Assembly (NCBI RefSeq): GCF_026168555.1
Contig: NZ_CP092471.1
Location: forward strand, 382,501 to 446,500
Origin: Qipengyuania spongiae
GTDB taxonomy: Bacteria; Pseudomonadota; Alphaproteobacteria; Sphingomonadales; Sphingomonadaceae
Direction: 5' to 3'
DNA length: 64,000 bases
The stretch's first letter is position 1, and every line of letters begins with the position of its first letter. This document shows, piece after piece, positions 35,220 to 44,147 of this stretch. Position numbers and translations under genes: made by a program. Under the pieces are notes generated by a model. That model was not told the origin of the DNA, searched no databases, and was given only the letters and a program-made list of their open reading frames with translations.

Positions 35220-35644
35220 ATCCCGTGACTGAGCCGGAACGCCGGACGGGTGAGGCGCGTCGGCTGGCCAACAGCTTCGTCCATCTGGGCCTCGGCGCGA
35301 GTGCCGTGCCCCAGCCGGGTTTCTCGGGCCTCGAATGGTACGCCGATTACGGCGCGCGCCACGGGGCGGACGGGCGCGAGGGGCGGCTGGTCAGCCAGCA
35401 CAGCTTCACCGAAAGCTGGGACAGCTGGGAAATGCACCCTGCCGGCAGCGAGGTGGTGATCTGCACCGAGGGCGAAATGCGGCTGATCCAGGAATTTCCC
35501 GACAGACATTGCGAGGAAGTCGCGCTCGCCACGGGCGAATACGCGATCAATCCCCCCGGCGTCTGGCACACCGCCGATATCGAAGGCCCGGCGACCGCGA
35601 TCTTCATCACCGCGGGGGAAGGGACCGAGCACCGTCCGCGCTGA
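35216..35644 (+). CDS. Cupin-domain protein
   Basis: 142 residues from a TTG overlapping the VOC stop (TTGA), or 139 from the in-frame GTG at 35225, which may be the better start. One cupin barrel is visible: MHPAGSEVVICTEGEMRLI and GEYAINPPGVWHTADI carry the two beta-strand motifs, with His in the second. The first motif lacks the usual HxH pair, so metal binding may be weak or absent. Function unknown; the pairing with a VOC protein suggests small-molecule modification or sensing. Confidence 0.75.
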   Translation: MNPVTEPERRTGEARRLANSFVHLGLGASAVPQPGFSGLEWYADYGARHGADGREGRLVSQHSFTESWDSWEMHPAGSEVVICTEGEMRLIQEFPDRHCEEVALATGEYAINPPGVWHTADIEGPATAIFITAGEGTEHRPR

Positions 35645-35769
35645 TCCCGCGCTGATCCGGGCGCTGGCTGGCGGATGAACGGCTGCGCGGAGGCGATACA
35701 ATCCGCGACAACTTCGCGCCTGCCCGGCAAATTCCTGCGACAATCGCGCGGTAGAAGCTGGCCATGAGT

Positions 35770-35811
35770 TGCGGCGGACCGGCCCTCCCCCCCTTCGGTT
35801 CCGGTCCGTCG
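35770..35811 (+). repeat. Long hairpin in the leader of the EF-hand gene
   Basis: GCGGCGGACCGG pairs with CCGGTCCGTCGC (12 bp, one G-U) across an 18-base pyrimidine-rich loop, about 33 bases before the ATG. It could be a leader structure or the end of an upstream transcript; there is no T-run directly after it. Confidence 0.4.
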
Positions 35812-35843
35812 CCGCTCCCCCTTTCCTTTCCCGGAGCAATCGC

Positions 35844-36338
35844 ATGACCAAACTTCTTCTCGCGCTGTCCGCCGGCAGTCTGGCCCTCACCGGCGCCACC
35901 GCTCTTGTCGCACAGGAACGCAGCCCCATGGTGAAGCGCGACGCCGATGGCGACGGCGCGATCACCCGGGCGGAGATGCAGGCCCACGGCGCGGCGATGT
36001 TCGCGCGGATTGACGCCACTGGCGACGGCCGGATCGACGCCGCCGATCGCGCCGCGCGGCGGGCCGAGCGCTTCGCTCGCATGGACCGCGACGGCAATGG
36101 CGAGATCACTTCGGAAGAGATGGAGGCCAGCCGCGCCGAACGCCGCGCGAAACGGGCCGACCGGCGCGAGCAGATGTTCGCCCGGCTCGACACCGATCGC
36201 AGCGGCGGCATCTCGCAGGCCGAGATGGAAGCCGCCCGAACCCCGCGCGGCGAACGCGCCGAAGATACCGGGGCAGACACGAGCAAGCGCGGGCAGCGCA
36301 TGGGCCGTCGCGGCGGCGGCGGCGGGCACATGATGTGA
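35844..36338 (+). CDS. Exported EF-hand calcium-binding protein, N-terminal part before an in-frame TGA
   Basis: 164 residues. A signal peptide (MTKLLLALSAGSLALTGATA, cleavage near residue 23) is followed by four EF-hand loops with Asp/Asn/Gly patterns: DADGDGAITRAE (33-44), DATGDGRIDAAD, DRDGNGEITSEE and DTDRSGGISQAE, separated by Arg/Glu-rich helices. It ends in a basic and glycine-rich tail (RRGGGGGHMM) at a TGA. The very next codons in the same frame (GGC ATG ATG) open a further EF-hand segment, so the gene looks interrupted. Likely periplasmic calcium-responsive or buffering protein. The nearby two-component genes may be related. Confidence 0.8.
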   Translation: MTKLLLALSAGSLALTGATALVAQERSPMVKRDADGDGAITRAEMQAHGAAMFARIDATGDGRIDAADRAARRAERFARMDRDGNGEITSEEMEASRAERRAKRADRREQMFARLDTDRSGGISQAEMEAARTPRGERAEDTGADTSKRGQRMGRRGGGGGHMM

Positions 36339-36341
36339 GGC

Positions 36342-36530
36342 ATGATGCGTCAGGCCGACGCCAACCGGGACGGCGCCGTCACCCGCGCCGAATTCGACAC
36401 CGCGCTGGCGCAGCACTTCGCCCGGCTCGACACCGATGGCGACGGAGCGATCAGCCAGGCCGAGCGTCAGGCGGCGCGCGAGGCGATGCGTGCCCGCATG
36501 GCCGAACGCCGCAGCCAGCGCGCCCGGTAA
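36342..36530 (+). pseudogene. EF-hand fragment in the same frame, downstream of the TGA
   Basis: 62 residues starting ATG ATG, in frame with and only one codon after the TGA of the preceding EF-hand gene. It carries two further canonical loops (DANRDGAVTRAE and DTDGDGAISQAE) and an Arg/Ala-rich end, but no signal peptide. Relatives known to me are single proteins with five or six EF hands, so this is most simply the severed C-terminus. A weak GAGG before the second ATG could permit reinitiation; readthrough of TGA or a sequencing error are other options. Confidence 0.65.
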
Positions 36531-36596
36531 CGAAGACCGTGAAGCAAACCGCGATCTTGCCGCAGGCGCGGCAGCCGGGGTAGCGCGGGTTCCGCC

Positions 36597-37343
36597 ATGA
36601 CGAGCGATCCCGCGCCCATCTCCCTCCTCCTCGTCGACGACGAGCGGACCTTGCGCGAGCCCTTGGCCGAGTATCTCACCGGCCAGGGTTTCGCCGTGCG
36701 CGAGGCCGAGAGCGCGGCGGCGGCGCGTTCCGTATTGCGCGAACACACGCCCGACATCGTTCTTCTCGACATCATGATGCCGGGCGAGGACGGGCTGTCG
36801 CTCACCCGGCATCTGGTCGAGACGCAGGGCCTCCCGGTCATTCTGCTCACCGCTAGGGGCGAGGCGATGGACCGGATCGTCGGGCTGGAGATCGGGGCGG
36901 ACGACTACGTCACCAAACCCTTCGAACCGCGCGAGCTCGTCGCGCGCATCCGCACCGTGCTGCGCCGCGTGGAGAAGGGCGCCGACAGCGCGCCCGTGCC
37001 GGCGGACGATTTTCTCTATGCCTTCGAAGGCTGGACACTCGATCCGCTCAAGCGCCGCCTGACCGACCCCGAGGATGCGGTGGTCTCGATCTCCACCGCC
37101 GAATTCCGCCTGCTGCGCGCCTTCTGCGACCATCCGCGCCAGGTGCTCGACCGCGACCGGCTACTCGACATGGTGCAGGGGCGCGAGGCGCATCTGTTCG
37201 ACCGGGCGGTGGACAATCAGGTCAGCCGCCTGCGCCGCAAGATCGAGGTGGACAGCCGCAACCCCATGCTGATCCAGACCGTGCGCGGCGGCGGCTACCG
37301 GCTTGCGGCGGATGTAGCGCGCACCCGCCGGACCGCGGATTGA
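36597..37343 (+). CDS. OmpR-family response regulator
   Basis: 248 residues. Receiver domain with acidic pocket DDER (Asp14-Asp15), phosphoacceptor Asp58 in DIVLLDIMMPGEDG, and Lys near 109 in YVTKPFEPREL. A winged-helix output domain follows (about 145-240; FRLLRAFCDHPRQVLDRDRLL, VDNQVSRLRRKIE, VRGGGYRL). It would bind DNA as a dimer after phosphorylation by the kinase encoded next, whose possible TTG start overlaps its stop. Target genes are unknown; the EF-hand gene lies just upstream in the same direction. Confidence 0.92.
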   Translation: MTSDPAPISLLLVDDERTLREPLAEYLTGQGFAVREAESAAAARSVLREHTPDIVLLDIMMPGEDGLSLTRHLVETQGLPVILLTARGEAMDRIVGLEIGADDYVTKPFEPRELVARIRTVLRRVEKGADSAPVPADDFLYAFEGWTLDPLKRRLTDPEDAVVSISTAEFRLLRAFCDHPRQVLDRDRLLDMVQGREAHLFDRAVDNQVSRLRRKIEVDSRNPMLIQTVRGGGYRLAADVARTRRTAD

Positions 37344-37351
37344 AGCGGCCC

Positions 37352-38809
37352 ATGCGCCCTTCCGTGCGGTTGTGGCCCCGGAGCCTGCTCGGCCAGACCC
37401 TGCTGGCGACCGCGCTCGCGCTGCTCGCGGCGCAGGCGATCTCCACCCTGCTGCTGTTCCGGGCCGCCGAGGAACGGCGCGAGACCGCGCTCGTCAACGC
37501 CGCCGCCTTCCGCCTGATCGGCGGCGCGCAGTTCGGTAGTCCCGACCGGCCCCTGTCCGGAGAGCAGGCGTCCCGAGAACGGCCGGACCGCGACCGCGAC
37601 CGCTGGCGCGAGAACCCGCGCGGAAACCGCAGCGGCTTCCCCCGACGGTTCGGCTACCGCCTGTCGGACACATCCCCCCTCCTTCCCGGCGAGATCCGCG
37701 ATGCTGCCCGCGAGGCCGAGCTCAGCGAGATTCTCGCGCGGCAGGGCATCGAGATCGCCGAACTGGTCGTCACCGAAAGAATGCCCGGCTCCGATCCGGT
37801 GCTGCGCGATCTCGCCGCGCGGGCGCCGCGGCTGCGCACCCGGCTGGCCGCGGAGGACCGCGCCCTGCTCGTCGTCGGCCTGCGCCGCGAGGGGGCCGAT
37901 GGCTGGGAGGTGGGGCGCATCCCGATCCGCGAGCGCGGGGCGCGGGTGGTCCCGGCGATCCTGCTCCAGACCCTGGTCCTGTTCGTGGTGCTGATGGGCC
38001 TGCTCTGGCTGGTGCTGCGGCGGATCACGCGTCCGCTCGCCGATCTGCGCGAGCGGACCGCGCGCTTCAGCGCCAGCGGCACGCCATCCGAGCCGCTGGC
38101 TGCGCGCGGCCCCTCCGACATCTCCTCGCTGATCGCCGCGCACAATGCGATGGAAGCGCGGATCGGCGCGATGCTCGACGAGAAGGACGTGATGCTCGGC
38201 GCGATCGGCCACGATCTCAAGACCCCGCTCGCCGCGCTGCGTGTGCGGATCGAGGCGGTCGGGGACGAGGACCAGCGCGAGCGCATGGCGACCACGATCG
38301 AGGAACTCGTCCGCACTCTCGACGAAATACTCGAACTCGCCCGCATCGGCCGAACGGACGCGCCGCCGGAGCGCGCCGAACTCTCCGCGCTCGCCGCCTC
38401 GGTGGTCGAGGAATTCGAGGATATGGGCGAGCCCGTTGCGATGGAGGACGGTCCGCGCCTGAGCGCGCCGGTCCATATCACCTGGCTGAAGCGGGGCCTG
38501 CGCAATCTCGTCGCCAATGCCCTGCGCTATGGCGGCGGGGCGGAGGTCTCGGTGCTGCGCGAGGGCGAGGCCATCGTGCTCCGGGTCGAGGATGCCGGGC
38601 CGGGCATCCCCGAAGACCGGATCGCGGCCATGCTCGAACCCTTCGTGCGCGGCGAGACGAGCCGCAATCGCGAGACCGGCGGCGCGGGCCTCGGCCTGAC
38701 GCTCGCCCGCGCGGTGGCCGAACAGCATGGCGGAGCGCTGGTGCTGGCCAACCGCCCCGGAAGTGGTGGCAGCGGCGGGCTGCGGGCCGAGCTGCGGCTT
38801 CCCGCCTAG
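37352..38809 (+). CDS. EnvZ-like sensor histidine kinase
   Basis: 485 residues. First transmembrane helix at about 10-30, a periplasmic domain of about 170 residues, second helix about 195-215, HAMP ([20 protein letters not shown]), HisKA with His in [15 protein letters not shown], and HATPase with [11 protein letters not shown] (N box), DAGPGIP (G1) and [13 protein letters not shown] (G2). The periplasmic part is rich in Arg, Asp and Glu near its start. A TTG 12 bases upstream overlaps the regulator stop (TTGA) and could be used instead. Its stop shares bases with the stop of the convergent HerA-like gene. Confidence 0.9.
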   Translation: MRPSVRLWPRSLLGQTLLATALALLAAQAISTLLLFRAAEERRETALVNAAAFRLIGGAQFGSPDRPLSGEQASRERPDRDRDRWRENPRGNRSGFPRRFGYRLSDTSPLLPGEIRDAAREAELSEILARQGIEIAELVVTERMPGSDPVLRDLAARAPRLRTRLAAEDRALLVVGLRREGADGWEVGRIPIRERGARVVPAILLQTLVLFVVLMGLLWLVLRRITRPLADLRERTARFSASGTPSEPLAARGPSDISSLIAAHNAMEARIGAMLDEKDVMLGAIGHDLKTPLAALRVRIEAVGDEDQRERMATTIEELVRTLDEILELARIGRTDAPPERAELSALAASVVEEFEDMGEPVAMEDGPRLSAPVHITWLKRGLRNLVANALRYGGGAEVSVLREGEAIVLRVEDAGPGIPEDRIAAMLEPFVRGETSRNRETGGAGLGLTLARAVAEQHGGALVLANRPGSGGSGGLRAELRLPA

Positions 38810-40332
38810 CGCATCAACCCGCCAATGATGTTGCGCACGAAGGCGGTCGCCCCGGTGCGCAGCGGATCGGCACTCGATTTCTTCCCCAGAACGGCGGCGA
38901 CCGCGACCGAGGCGACCGAACCGGCCGCCGCCCGCGCCGCGCTCTTGCCCGCTCTGCCCCAGAGCGAAGTCGACTTGCGCTCGCGCTTCGCCACCTCCTC
39001 GCGCCCCCTTGCGGCCACCTCCCGAGCCGTCGCCTCCGCATCGGCGGCCTTGGCGGCGAGGACTTCGGCCGCGCTCTCGCGATCGACCTGCTCCTCGTAC
39101 TTGTCTTCGTGCGGGCTTACCGAATTGACGATCGCCCGCTCCTTCTCCGTCAGCGGACCGAGGCGGCTTGCCGGCGGGCGGATCAGCGTGCGCTGGACGA
39201 TCGAGGGCGCGCCGTCGGGCAGGAGAGTGGAGACCAGCGCCTCGCCCACCTTGAGTTCCGTGATCGCCTGCGCGACATCGAGATCGGGATTGATGCGAAA
39301 GGTCTCGGCCGCGGCGCGGATCGCCCGCTGGTCGCGCGGGGTGAAGGCGCGCAGGGCGTGCTGGACCCGGTTGCCGAGCTGACCCGCGATCTTCTCGGGA
39401 ATGTCGATCGGGTTCTGCGTGACGAAATAGACACCGACGCCCTTCGAGCGGATCAGGCGGACGACCCGCTCGATCATACCCTCCAGCGCGTCGGGCGCGT
39501 CGTCGAACAGCAGGTGCGCCTCGTCGAAGAAGAAGACCAGCCGGGGCTTTTCGGGGTCGCCCACCTCGGGCAGGGTCTCGAACAGTTCGGCGAGCAGCCA
39601 CAAGAGGAAGGTCGCGTAGAGCTTGGGGCTGCGCATCAGCCGGTCGGCGGCGAGCACGTTGATCAGCCCACGCCCCTGATCGTCTGTGGCGAGGAAGTCG
39701 GCGATCTCCAGCGCGGGCTCGCCGAAGAAGCGCGCCCCGCCCTGGCTGTCGAGCGCAAGGAGCTGGCGCTGGATCGCCCCGACGCTGGCCCTGGAGACAT
39801 TGCCGTATTTCGCCGTCAGCGCCTTCGCGTTTTCGGCGGTGTAGGCGAGCATCGCCTGCAGGTCCTCGAGGTCGAGCAGCAGCAGCCCCTCCTCGTCGGC
39901 TAAGCGGAAGACGATGTTGAGCACGCCCTCCTGCGTCGCGTTGAGGTCGAGCAGGCGAGCGAGCAGCAGCGGCCCCATCTCGCTCACCGTGGTGCGGATC
40001 GGGTGGCCCTGTTCGCCGTAGAGGTCCCAGAACACCACCGGATTGTCGCGATAGGCGTAATCCGCGATGCCGAGCTCGCGGGCGCGCGCCTCGAGCTTGT
40101 CGGCGTTCTTGAAGGTCGGGGAGCCGGGCATGGCGAGGCCGGACAGATCGCCCTTCACGTCGGCCACGAAGACCGGGACCCCGGCGGCCGAGAAACTCTC
40201 CGCCAGCCCTTGCAGGGTCACGGTCTTTCCGGTGCCGGTGGCGCCCGCGATCAGGCCGTGGCGATTGGCCTGGGCGAGGGTCAGATACTGCTTCTCGCCA
40301 TTGGCGGCGAGGCCGAGATAAATGTCGTCCAA
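38806..40332 (-). CDS. HerA-like DUF853 ATPase
   Basis: 508 residues, cytoplasmic. An N-terminal helicase HerA/FtsK-type P-loop domain has Walker A GATGTGKT (about residues 30-37), a [16 protein letters not shown] segment, and Walker [17 protein letters not shown]. The C-terminal DUF853 region includes [27 protein letters not shown] style text and an Arg/Ala-rich tail ending near a hydrophobic stretch. The family is widespread in proteobacteria with no firm function; DNA translocation or protein remodelling is possible. The start is a TTG (LDDIYLGL). Confidence 0.85.
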   Translation of the reverse strand: MDDIYLGLAANGEKQYLTLAQANRHGLIAGATGTGKTVTLQGLAESFSAAGVPVFVADVKGDLSGLAMPGSPTFKNADKLEARARELGIADYAYRDNPVVFWDLYGEQGHPIRTTVSEMGPLLLARLLDLNATQEGVLNIVFRLADEEGLLLLDLEDLQAMLAYTAENAKALTAKYGNVSRASVGAIQRQLLALDSQGGARFFGEPALEIADFLATDDQGRGLINVLAADRLMRSPKLYATFLLWLLAELFETLPEVGDPEKPRLVFFFDEAHLLFDDAPDALEGMIERVVRLIRSKGVGVYFVTQNPIDIPEKIAGQLGNRVQHALRAFTPRDQRAIRAAAETFRINPDLDVAQAITELKVGEALVSTLLPDGAPSIVQRTLIRPPASRLGPLTEKERAIVNSVSPHEDKYEEQVDRESAAEVLAAKAADAEATAREVAARGREEVAKRERKSTSLWGRAGKSAARAAAGSVASVAVAAVLGKKSSADPLRTGATAFVRNIIGGLMR

Positions 40333-40436
40333 GGTCGGGTTCCCGGTTTTCGAAAGGTCGCGCGCCGATGTGGCCCCGGCGCGGGGGCCGGGTCAACGCT
40401 CGACATGGGCTTCGCGCGCGCTAAAGACTGCCGCCG

Positions 40437-42278
40437 ATGGAAACGCGCGCGCCTCTGGTCCTGCTCGACGATGCTCGGGAAAGCGGGGCGCGGGAAGACG
40501 GGCCGCGAGAAGAGGGGGCGGCCGACGCGCTTCTCTACGAGAACCCGCGCGAGATTTTCGTCGCGCGACGCCCGGCCGAGGTCGCCGCGGTGCTCGAGGC
40601 GGCCGATGCGGCGCGGCGCGAGAGCGGTGGCACGCTGGCGGGATATATCGCCTACGAGGCGGGGCTGGCGCTCGAACCTCGGCTGGCGCCGTTGGCCGAT
40701 GCGCGCAGCGGCGCGGCAGGGCCGCTGGTGTGGCTCGGCCTGTTCGACGACCCCACGCGCATCGCCGCCGCGGACATTCCCGACTGGCTCGCCGCGCGGC
40801 AGCGGGGCACGGCGTCGCTCGGCCCGCTCGACCCGCAGGTTTCGCCCGGCGCCTACGAGGCGATGTTCGCCGAGTTGCAGGAAGCGGTCCGCGCGGGCGA
40901 CATCTATCAGGCCAATCTCACCTTCCCGCTCGCCGGGGGCTTCACCGGCGATCCGGTGGCGCTCTACGCCGCGCTGCGCCCGGCGGCGAAAGCAGGCTAT
41001 GGCGGGCTGGTGTTCGACGGATCGCACTGGCTGCTGAGCCTTTCGCCCGAGCTTTTCGTCTCGCTCAAGGGCCGCGCGGCGAAGACCAAGCCGATGAAGG
41101 GCACCCGGCCGCGCAGTGCCGATGCCGCCACCGACACCGCGCTGAGGGACGATCTCGCCGGCTCCGCCAAGGACAAGGCGGAGAACCTGATGATCGTCGA
41201 CCTGCTGCGCAACGATCTGGCGCGCGTGGCCGAGCCGGGCAGCGTGCGGGTGGACGAGCCTTTCGCCATCGAGAGCTATCCCACGGTGCACCAGATGGTC
41301 AGCACCGTGCGTGCCGACCTTGCCGAAGGGCACGGCGCGATCGATCTGGTGCGCGCGCTGTTCCCCTGCGGATCGGTCACCGGGGCGCCCAAGATCCGCG
41401 CGATGGAGCTGATCGACAAGGTCGAGCGCGATTCACGCGGTCCCTATTGCGGAGCCATCGGGCGGATCGGCGTCGATGGAGAAGCCGCCTTCAACGTCGC
41501 CATCCGCACCCTGCGCCTGACCGAGATCGAGAACGGTCGGGGTAAGGCGGTGCTGGGCGTGGGCGGCGCTATCGTCGCCGACAGCGATGCGCGGACCGAA
41601 TGGCGTGAGGCGCTGCTGAAGGGCGGCTTCGTCCGCGCCGCTCCCGGCTTTGCTGCGAGCGGCTGCGACCTGATCGAAACCATGCGCTTCGATCCGGATG
41701 GCGGGATCGCCCGGCTCGAACTGCATCTGGCGCGCATACGGGACAGCGCCACCACGCTCGGTTTCGCCTTCGACCGGCACGAGGCGCGCAATTGCCTCCA
41801 TGCGCTGTGCTTCGATCTCGAACAACCGATGGTGGTGCGCCTACTCGTTTCTCGCGGTGGGGCAATCGCGCTGGAAGCGAAGCGTCTGCCCGATCACTGG
41901 CCCGATCCCGCCGGGGCGATCGCCTTGCCGCTGCCCGTCGATCCAGGCGACGTGCGCCTGCGACACAAGACCTCCGACCGCGGCTTTTACGATGATGCCC
42001 ACGACGTCGCACTGTCGGAAGGCGCCGCCGAGGCGATCCTCGTGCGCGACGATGGTCTAGTGACCGAAGGCGCGATTTCCAATATCTTCCTGCGTGGGGC
42101 GGACGGCGTGCTGCTGACCCCGCCCGCCACGCTCGGCCTGTTGCCCGGCGTGCTACGCCGGTCCCTCCTCGAAAGCGGCGAAGCGCGCGAGGCGGAGCTG
42201 ACGCTGGACGATCTGGCCGAGGGCTTCCTGCTCGGCAATTCGGTGCGCGGGCTCCATCCGGCAAGGCTCAAACGATGA
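40437..42278 (+). CDS. pabB: Fused aminodeoxychorismate synthase component I / aminodeoxychorismate lyase
   Basis: 613 residues. Residues 1 to about 400 are the chorismate-binding PabB domain (YQANLTFPL, KGTRPRSAD, ENLMIVDLLRNDLARV, SVTGAPKIRAMELID, YCGAIG). Residues from about 405 to the end are a class IV PLP aminotransferase fold like PabC (TSDRGFYDD, VTEGAISNIFL, LLPGVLRRSLL). The fusion would make 4-aminobenzoate for folate, given a PabA glutamine amidotransferase elsewhere. It is followed by the pseudouridine synthase gene with an ATGA overlap. Confidence 0.92.
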   Translation: METRAPLVLLDDARESGAREDGPREEGAADALLYENPREIFVARRPAEVAAVLEAADAARRESGGTLAGYIAYEAGLALEPRLAPLADARSGAAGPLVWLGLFDDPTRIAAADIPDWLAARQRGTASLGPLDPQVSPGAYEAMFAELQEAVRAGDIYQANLTFPLAGGFTGDPVALYAALRPAAKAGYGGLVFDGSHWLLSLSPELFVSLKGRAAKTKPMKGTRPRSADAATDTALRDDLAGSAKDKAENLMIVDLLRNDLARVAEPGSVRVDEPFAIESYPTVHQMVSTVRADLAEGHGAIDLVRALFPCGSVTGAPKIRAMELIDKVERDSRGPYCGAIGRIGVDGEAAFNVAIRTLRLTEIENGRGKAVLGVGGAIVADSDARTEWREALLKGGFVRAAPGFAASGCDLIETMRFDPDGGIARLELHLARIRDSATTLGFAFDRHEARNCLHALCFDLEQPMVVRLLVSRGGAIALEAKRLPDHWPDPAGAIALPLPVDPGDVRLRHKTSDRGFYDDAHDVALSEGAAEAILVRDDGLVTEGAISNIFLRGADGVLLTPPATLGLLPGVLRRSLLESGEAREAELTLDDLAEGFLLGNSVRGLHPARLKR

Positions 42279-42949
42279 CGACACCTGAAATCCTGTTCGA
42301 AGACGGCGAGACGCTGGTGATCGACAAGCCCGCCGGCCTGCCGATCGAGCGCCCGCGCAAGGGCGGGCACAGCCTCGAGGATCATCTCGAGGCGCTGAAG
42401 CTCGGCTTCCAGCGGCCTCCCGTGCCGGTCCACCGGCTCGATACCGATACCAGCGGCTGCCTGCTGCTGGCGCGCAATCCCAAGGCATTGAAGCGCTTCA
42501 ACCGCGCCTTCGAGGATCGGCTGGTCGGCAAGACCTATCTCGGCGTGCTCGACGGCCTGCCGCAAGGCGAGGAGGGGACGATCGAACTCTCGCTCGCCAA
42601 GATCAGCAGCGCGGAGAAGGGCTGGCGGATGATCGCGGCGAAGAAGGGCAAGCCCGCGATCACCCATTGGCGCGTGCTCGCGACGCAGAATGGCAAGGCG
42701 CTGATCGAATTCGGCCCCGAGACCGGCCGCACTCACCAGATCCGCATCCATGCCCTGGCCGGACTGGGCGCGCCGCTGCTGGGCGATCCGGTCTACGGAC
42801 GGGTCCACGGCAAGAGTTCGGGCGCGGCGCGCACCATGCTTCACGCCGCCGCGCTGTCGATCCCGCGCGAAGGCAAGCCGCCGGTCAATGCCACCGCACC
42901 CTTCCCCGCCGATTTCGCCGCCCTCGGCTTTGCCGATCCGGTCGGCTGA
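42275..42949 (+). CDS. RluA-family pseudouridine synthase
   Basis: 224 residues. The catalytic motif HRLDTDTSGCLLLARN carries the universal Asp; GRTHQIRIH and PLLGDPVYG are further family motifs. It lacks the N-terminal S4 domain of RluC/RluD, so it resembles the RluA/TruC-like short form that modifies rRNA or tRNA; the target cannot be assigned. Its ATG overlaps the PabBC stop and its stop overlaps the ArfB start (TGATG), so three genes are tightly coupled. Confidence 0.9.
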   Translation: MTTPEILFEDGETLVIDKPAGLPIERPRKGGHSLEDHLEALKLGFQRPPVPVHRLDTDTSGCLLLARNPKALKRFNRAFEDRLVGKTYLGVLDGLPQGEEGTIELSLAKISSAEKGWRMIAAKKGKPAITHWRVLATQNGKALIEFGPETGRTHQIRIHALAGLGAPLLGDPVYGRVHGKSSGAARTMLHAAALSIPREGKPPVNATAPFPADFAALGFADPVG

Positions 42950-43353
42950 TGGGCGGGATCGCCGAGCGTGCGCTGGCGATCGCCGAGGAGAAGTTCGTCG
43001 CCGGTTCCGGCCCGGGCGGGCAGAACGTCAACAAGGTCGCGACGACGGTCCAATTGCGGGTCGACGTGTTCCAGATCGGCCTCGACCCCGACAGCTATGC
43101 CCGGCTGAAGGAGATCGCGGGCAGCAAGCTGACCAAGGGCGGCGAATTGCTGATCTCGGCCAACGAATACCGCACGCAGGAACAGAACCGCGAGGCAGCG
43201 CGCGCCCGGCTGCTGTCGATCCTCGAGGAGGCGCTGATCCCGCCGCGCAAACGGCGCAAGAGCCGGCTCAACCGGGTGGGCAAGGTCAAGCGGCTGAAAG
43301 CCAAGAAGGTACGCGGCACGGTCAAGGCCAATCGCGGCCCGGTGAAGCTGTGA
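42949..43353 (+). CDS. arfB: ArfB (YaeJ) ribosome-rescue peptidyl-tRNA hydrolase
   Basis: 134 residues. The GGQ motif in AGSGPGGQNVNKVATTVQL and the lysine/arginine-rich C-terminal tail (KRRKSRLNRVGKVKRLKAKK) that threads into the empty mRNA channel are both present. It frees stalled ribosomes lacking a stop codon, independent of tmRNA. The ATG overlaps the stop of the upstream pseudouridine synthase gene. Confidence 0.93.
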   Translation: MGGIAERALAIAEEKFVAGSGPGGQNVNKVATTVQLRVDVFQIGLDPDSYARLKEIAGSKLTKGGELLISANEYRTQEQNREAARARLLSILEEALIPPRKRRKSRLNRVGKVKRLKAKKVRGTVKANRGPVKL

Positions 43354-43418
43354 AGGCCGGGCCAAGTGCGATTCCAGTTATGGTTGCCAAAACAGTTAGC
43401 CAAATGAACGTCGTGCGT

Positions 43419-43694
43419 TCATTCCTTGTAGAACTTTGGTTGCATCAGGATCATCGACAGTAGTTGCACGACGGCGAGCATGGCAATCACCAGCGCCGCG
43501 TGGTCGAGAAATCCATCGAGTTTCGGCTTGAACCTGTAGAGCGCAATGATTCCCAACAACGGAATCCAGTAGTTTTTTTCTATGACGATTTTGGCTCCGC
43601 ACCCGGGGCATTGGAACGGCCGCCCCAAGCGCCACACTGTTTTTCGAAAAGGGACAGCGGTGCCGCAATTAGGGCAAGCTTGGAACAGCTTCAT
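43419..43694 (-). CDS. Small zinc-ribbon membrane protein, unknown function
   Basis: 91 residues. An N-terminal four-cysteine zinc ribbon (CPNCGTA at 8-14 and CPGCGAK near 29-35) is followed by two hydrophobic segments (about 44-54 and 67-85). DNA here is visibly richer in A and T than the neighbourhood and codon choice is less GC-biased, which could reflect recent acquisition or weak selection. It lies alone on the minus strand between arfB and rpmG. I do not recognise a named family; it looks like a membrane-anchored metal-ribbon protein. Confidence 0.65.
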   Translation of the reverse strand: MKLFQACPNCGTAVPFRKTVWRLGRPFQCPGCGAKIVIEKNYWIPLLGIIALYRFKPKLDGFLDHAALVIAMLAVVQLLSMILMQPKFYKE

Positions 43695-43811
43695 CCTAAC
43701 GCCTCTTCCATGTTTTGCATGATTTCCCCCTTGTCGCCATCGCGATCCCCTTAGCCGGAAGGGAAAGACCCACCGCTTAGAACATTGACTTGTCCACCGG
43801 AATCGCCCATT

Positions 43812-43855
43812 GGGCGCGCCGGACCGGCGGTGCAGACGCGCCGCCCTTATTTTTT
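43812..43855 (+). promoter_or_regulatory. Terminator-like leader hairpin upstream of rpmG
   Basis: A GC-rich stem (GGGCGCGC with GCGCCGCCC, one bulged C) is followed by a T-rich run (TTATTTTTTAT), only about 18 bases before the L33 start. The arrangement looks like an attenuator in the ribosomal-protein leader, or the terminator of an otherwise unrecognised upstream transcript. Confidence 0.45.
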
Positions 43856-43872
43856 ATATCCAGGAAACCGTC

Positions 43873-44040
43873 ATGGCGAAGCCCGCAACCGTCAAGATCA
43901 AGCTCGTCTCGACCGCAGACACGGGCTTCTACTACGTGACCAAGAAGAACCCGCGCAACATCACCGAGAAGATGACCTTCCGGAAATACGATCCGGTCGC
44001 GCGCAAGCATGTCGAGTTCAAGGAAGCCAAGATCAAGTAA
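43873..44040 (+). CDS. rpmG: 50S ribosomal protein L33
   Basis: 55 residues with the usual L33 sequence ([46 protein letters not shown]). It has no zinc-binding cysteines, so it is the C-minus form that does not need zinc. AGGAAA precedes the ATG. The terminator-like hairpin just upstream may control it. Confidence 0.97.
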   Translation: MAKPATVKIKLVSTADTGFYYVTKKNPRNITEKMTFRKYDPVARKHVEFKEAKIK

Positions 44041-44147
44041 GCCGCCTCCCCGGCTTCCTTCGACGCGGCTTTCCCGGCGCATTGCTGAACGGCGGGAACC
44101 ACGCGAATTCAGCGATGGTTCAATGCTCCGATCCCACTATCCGGAGC

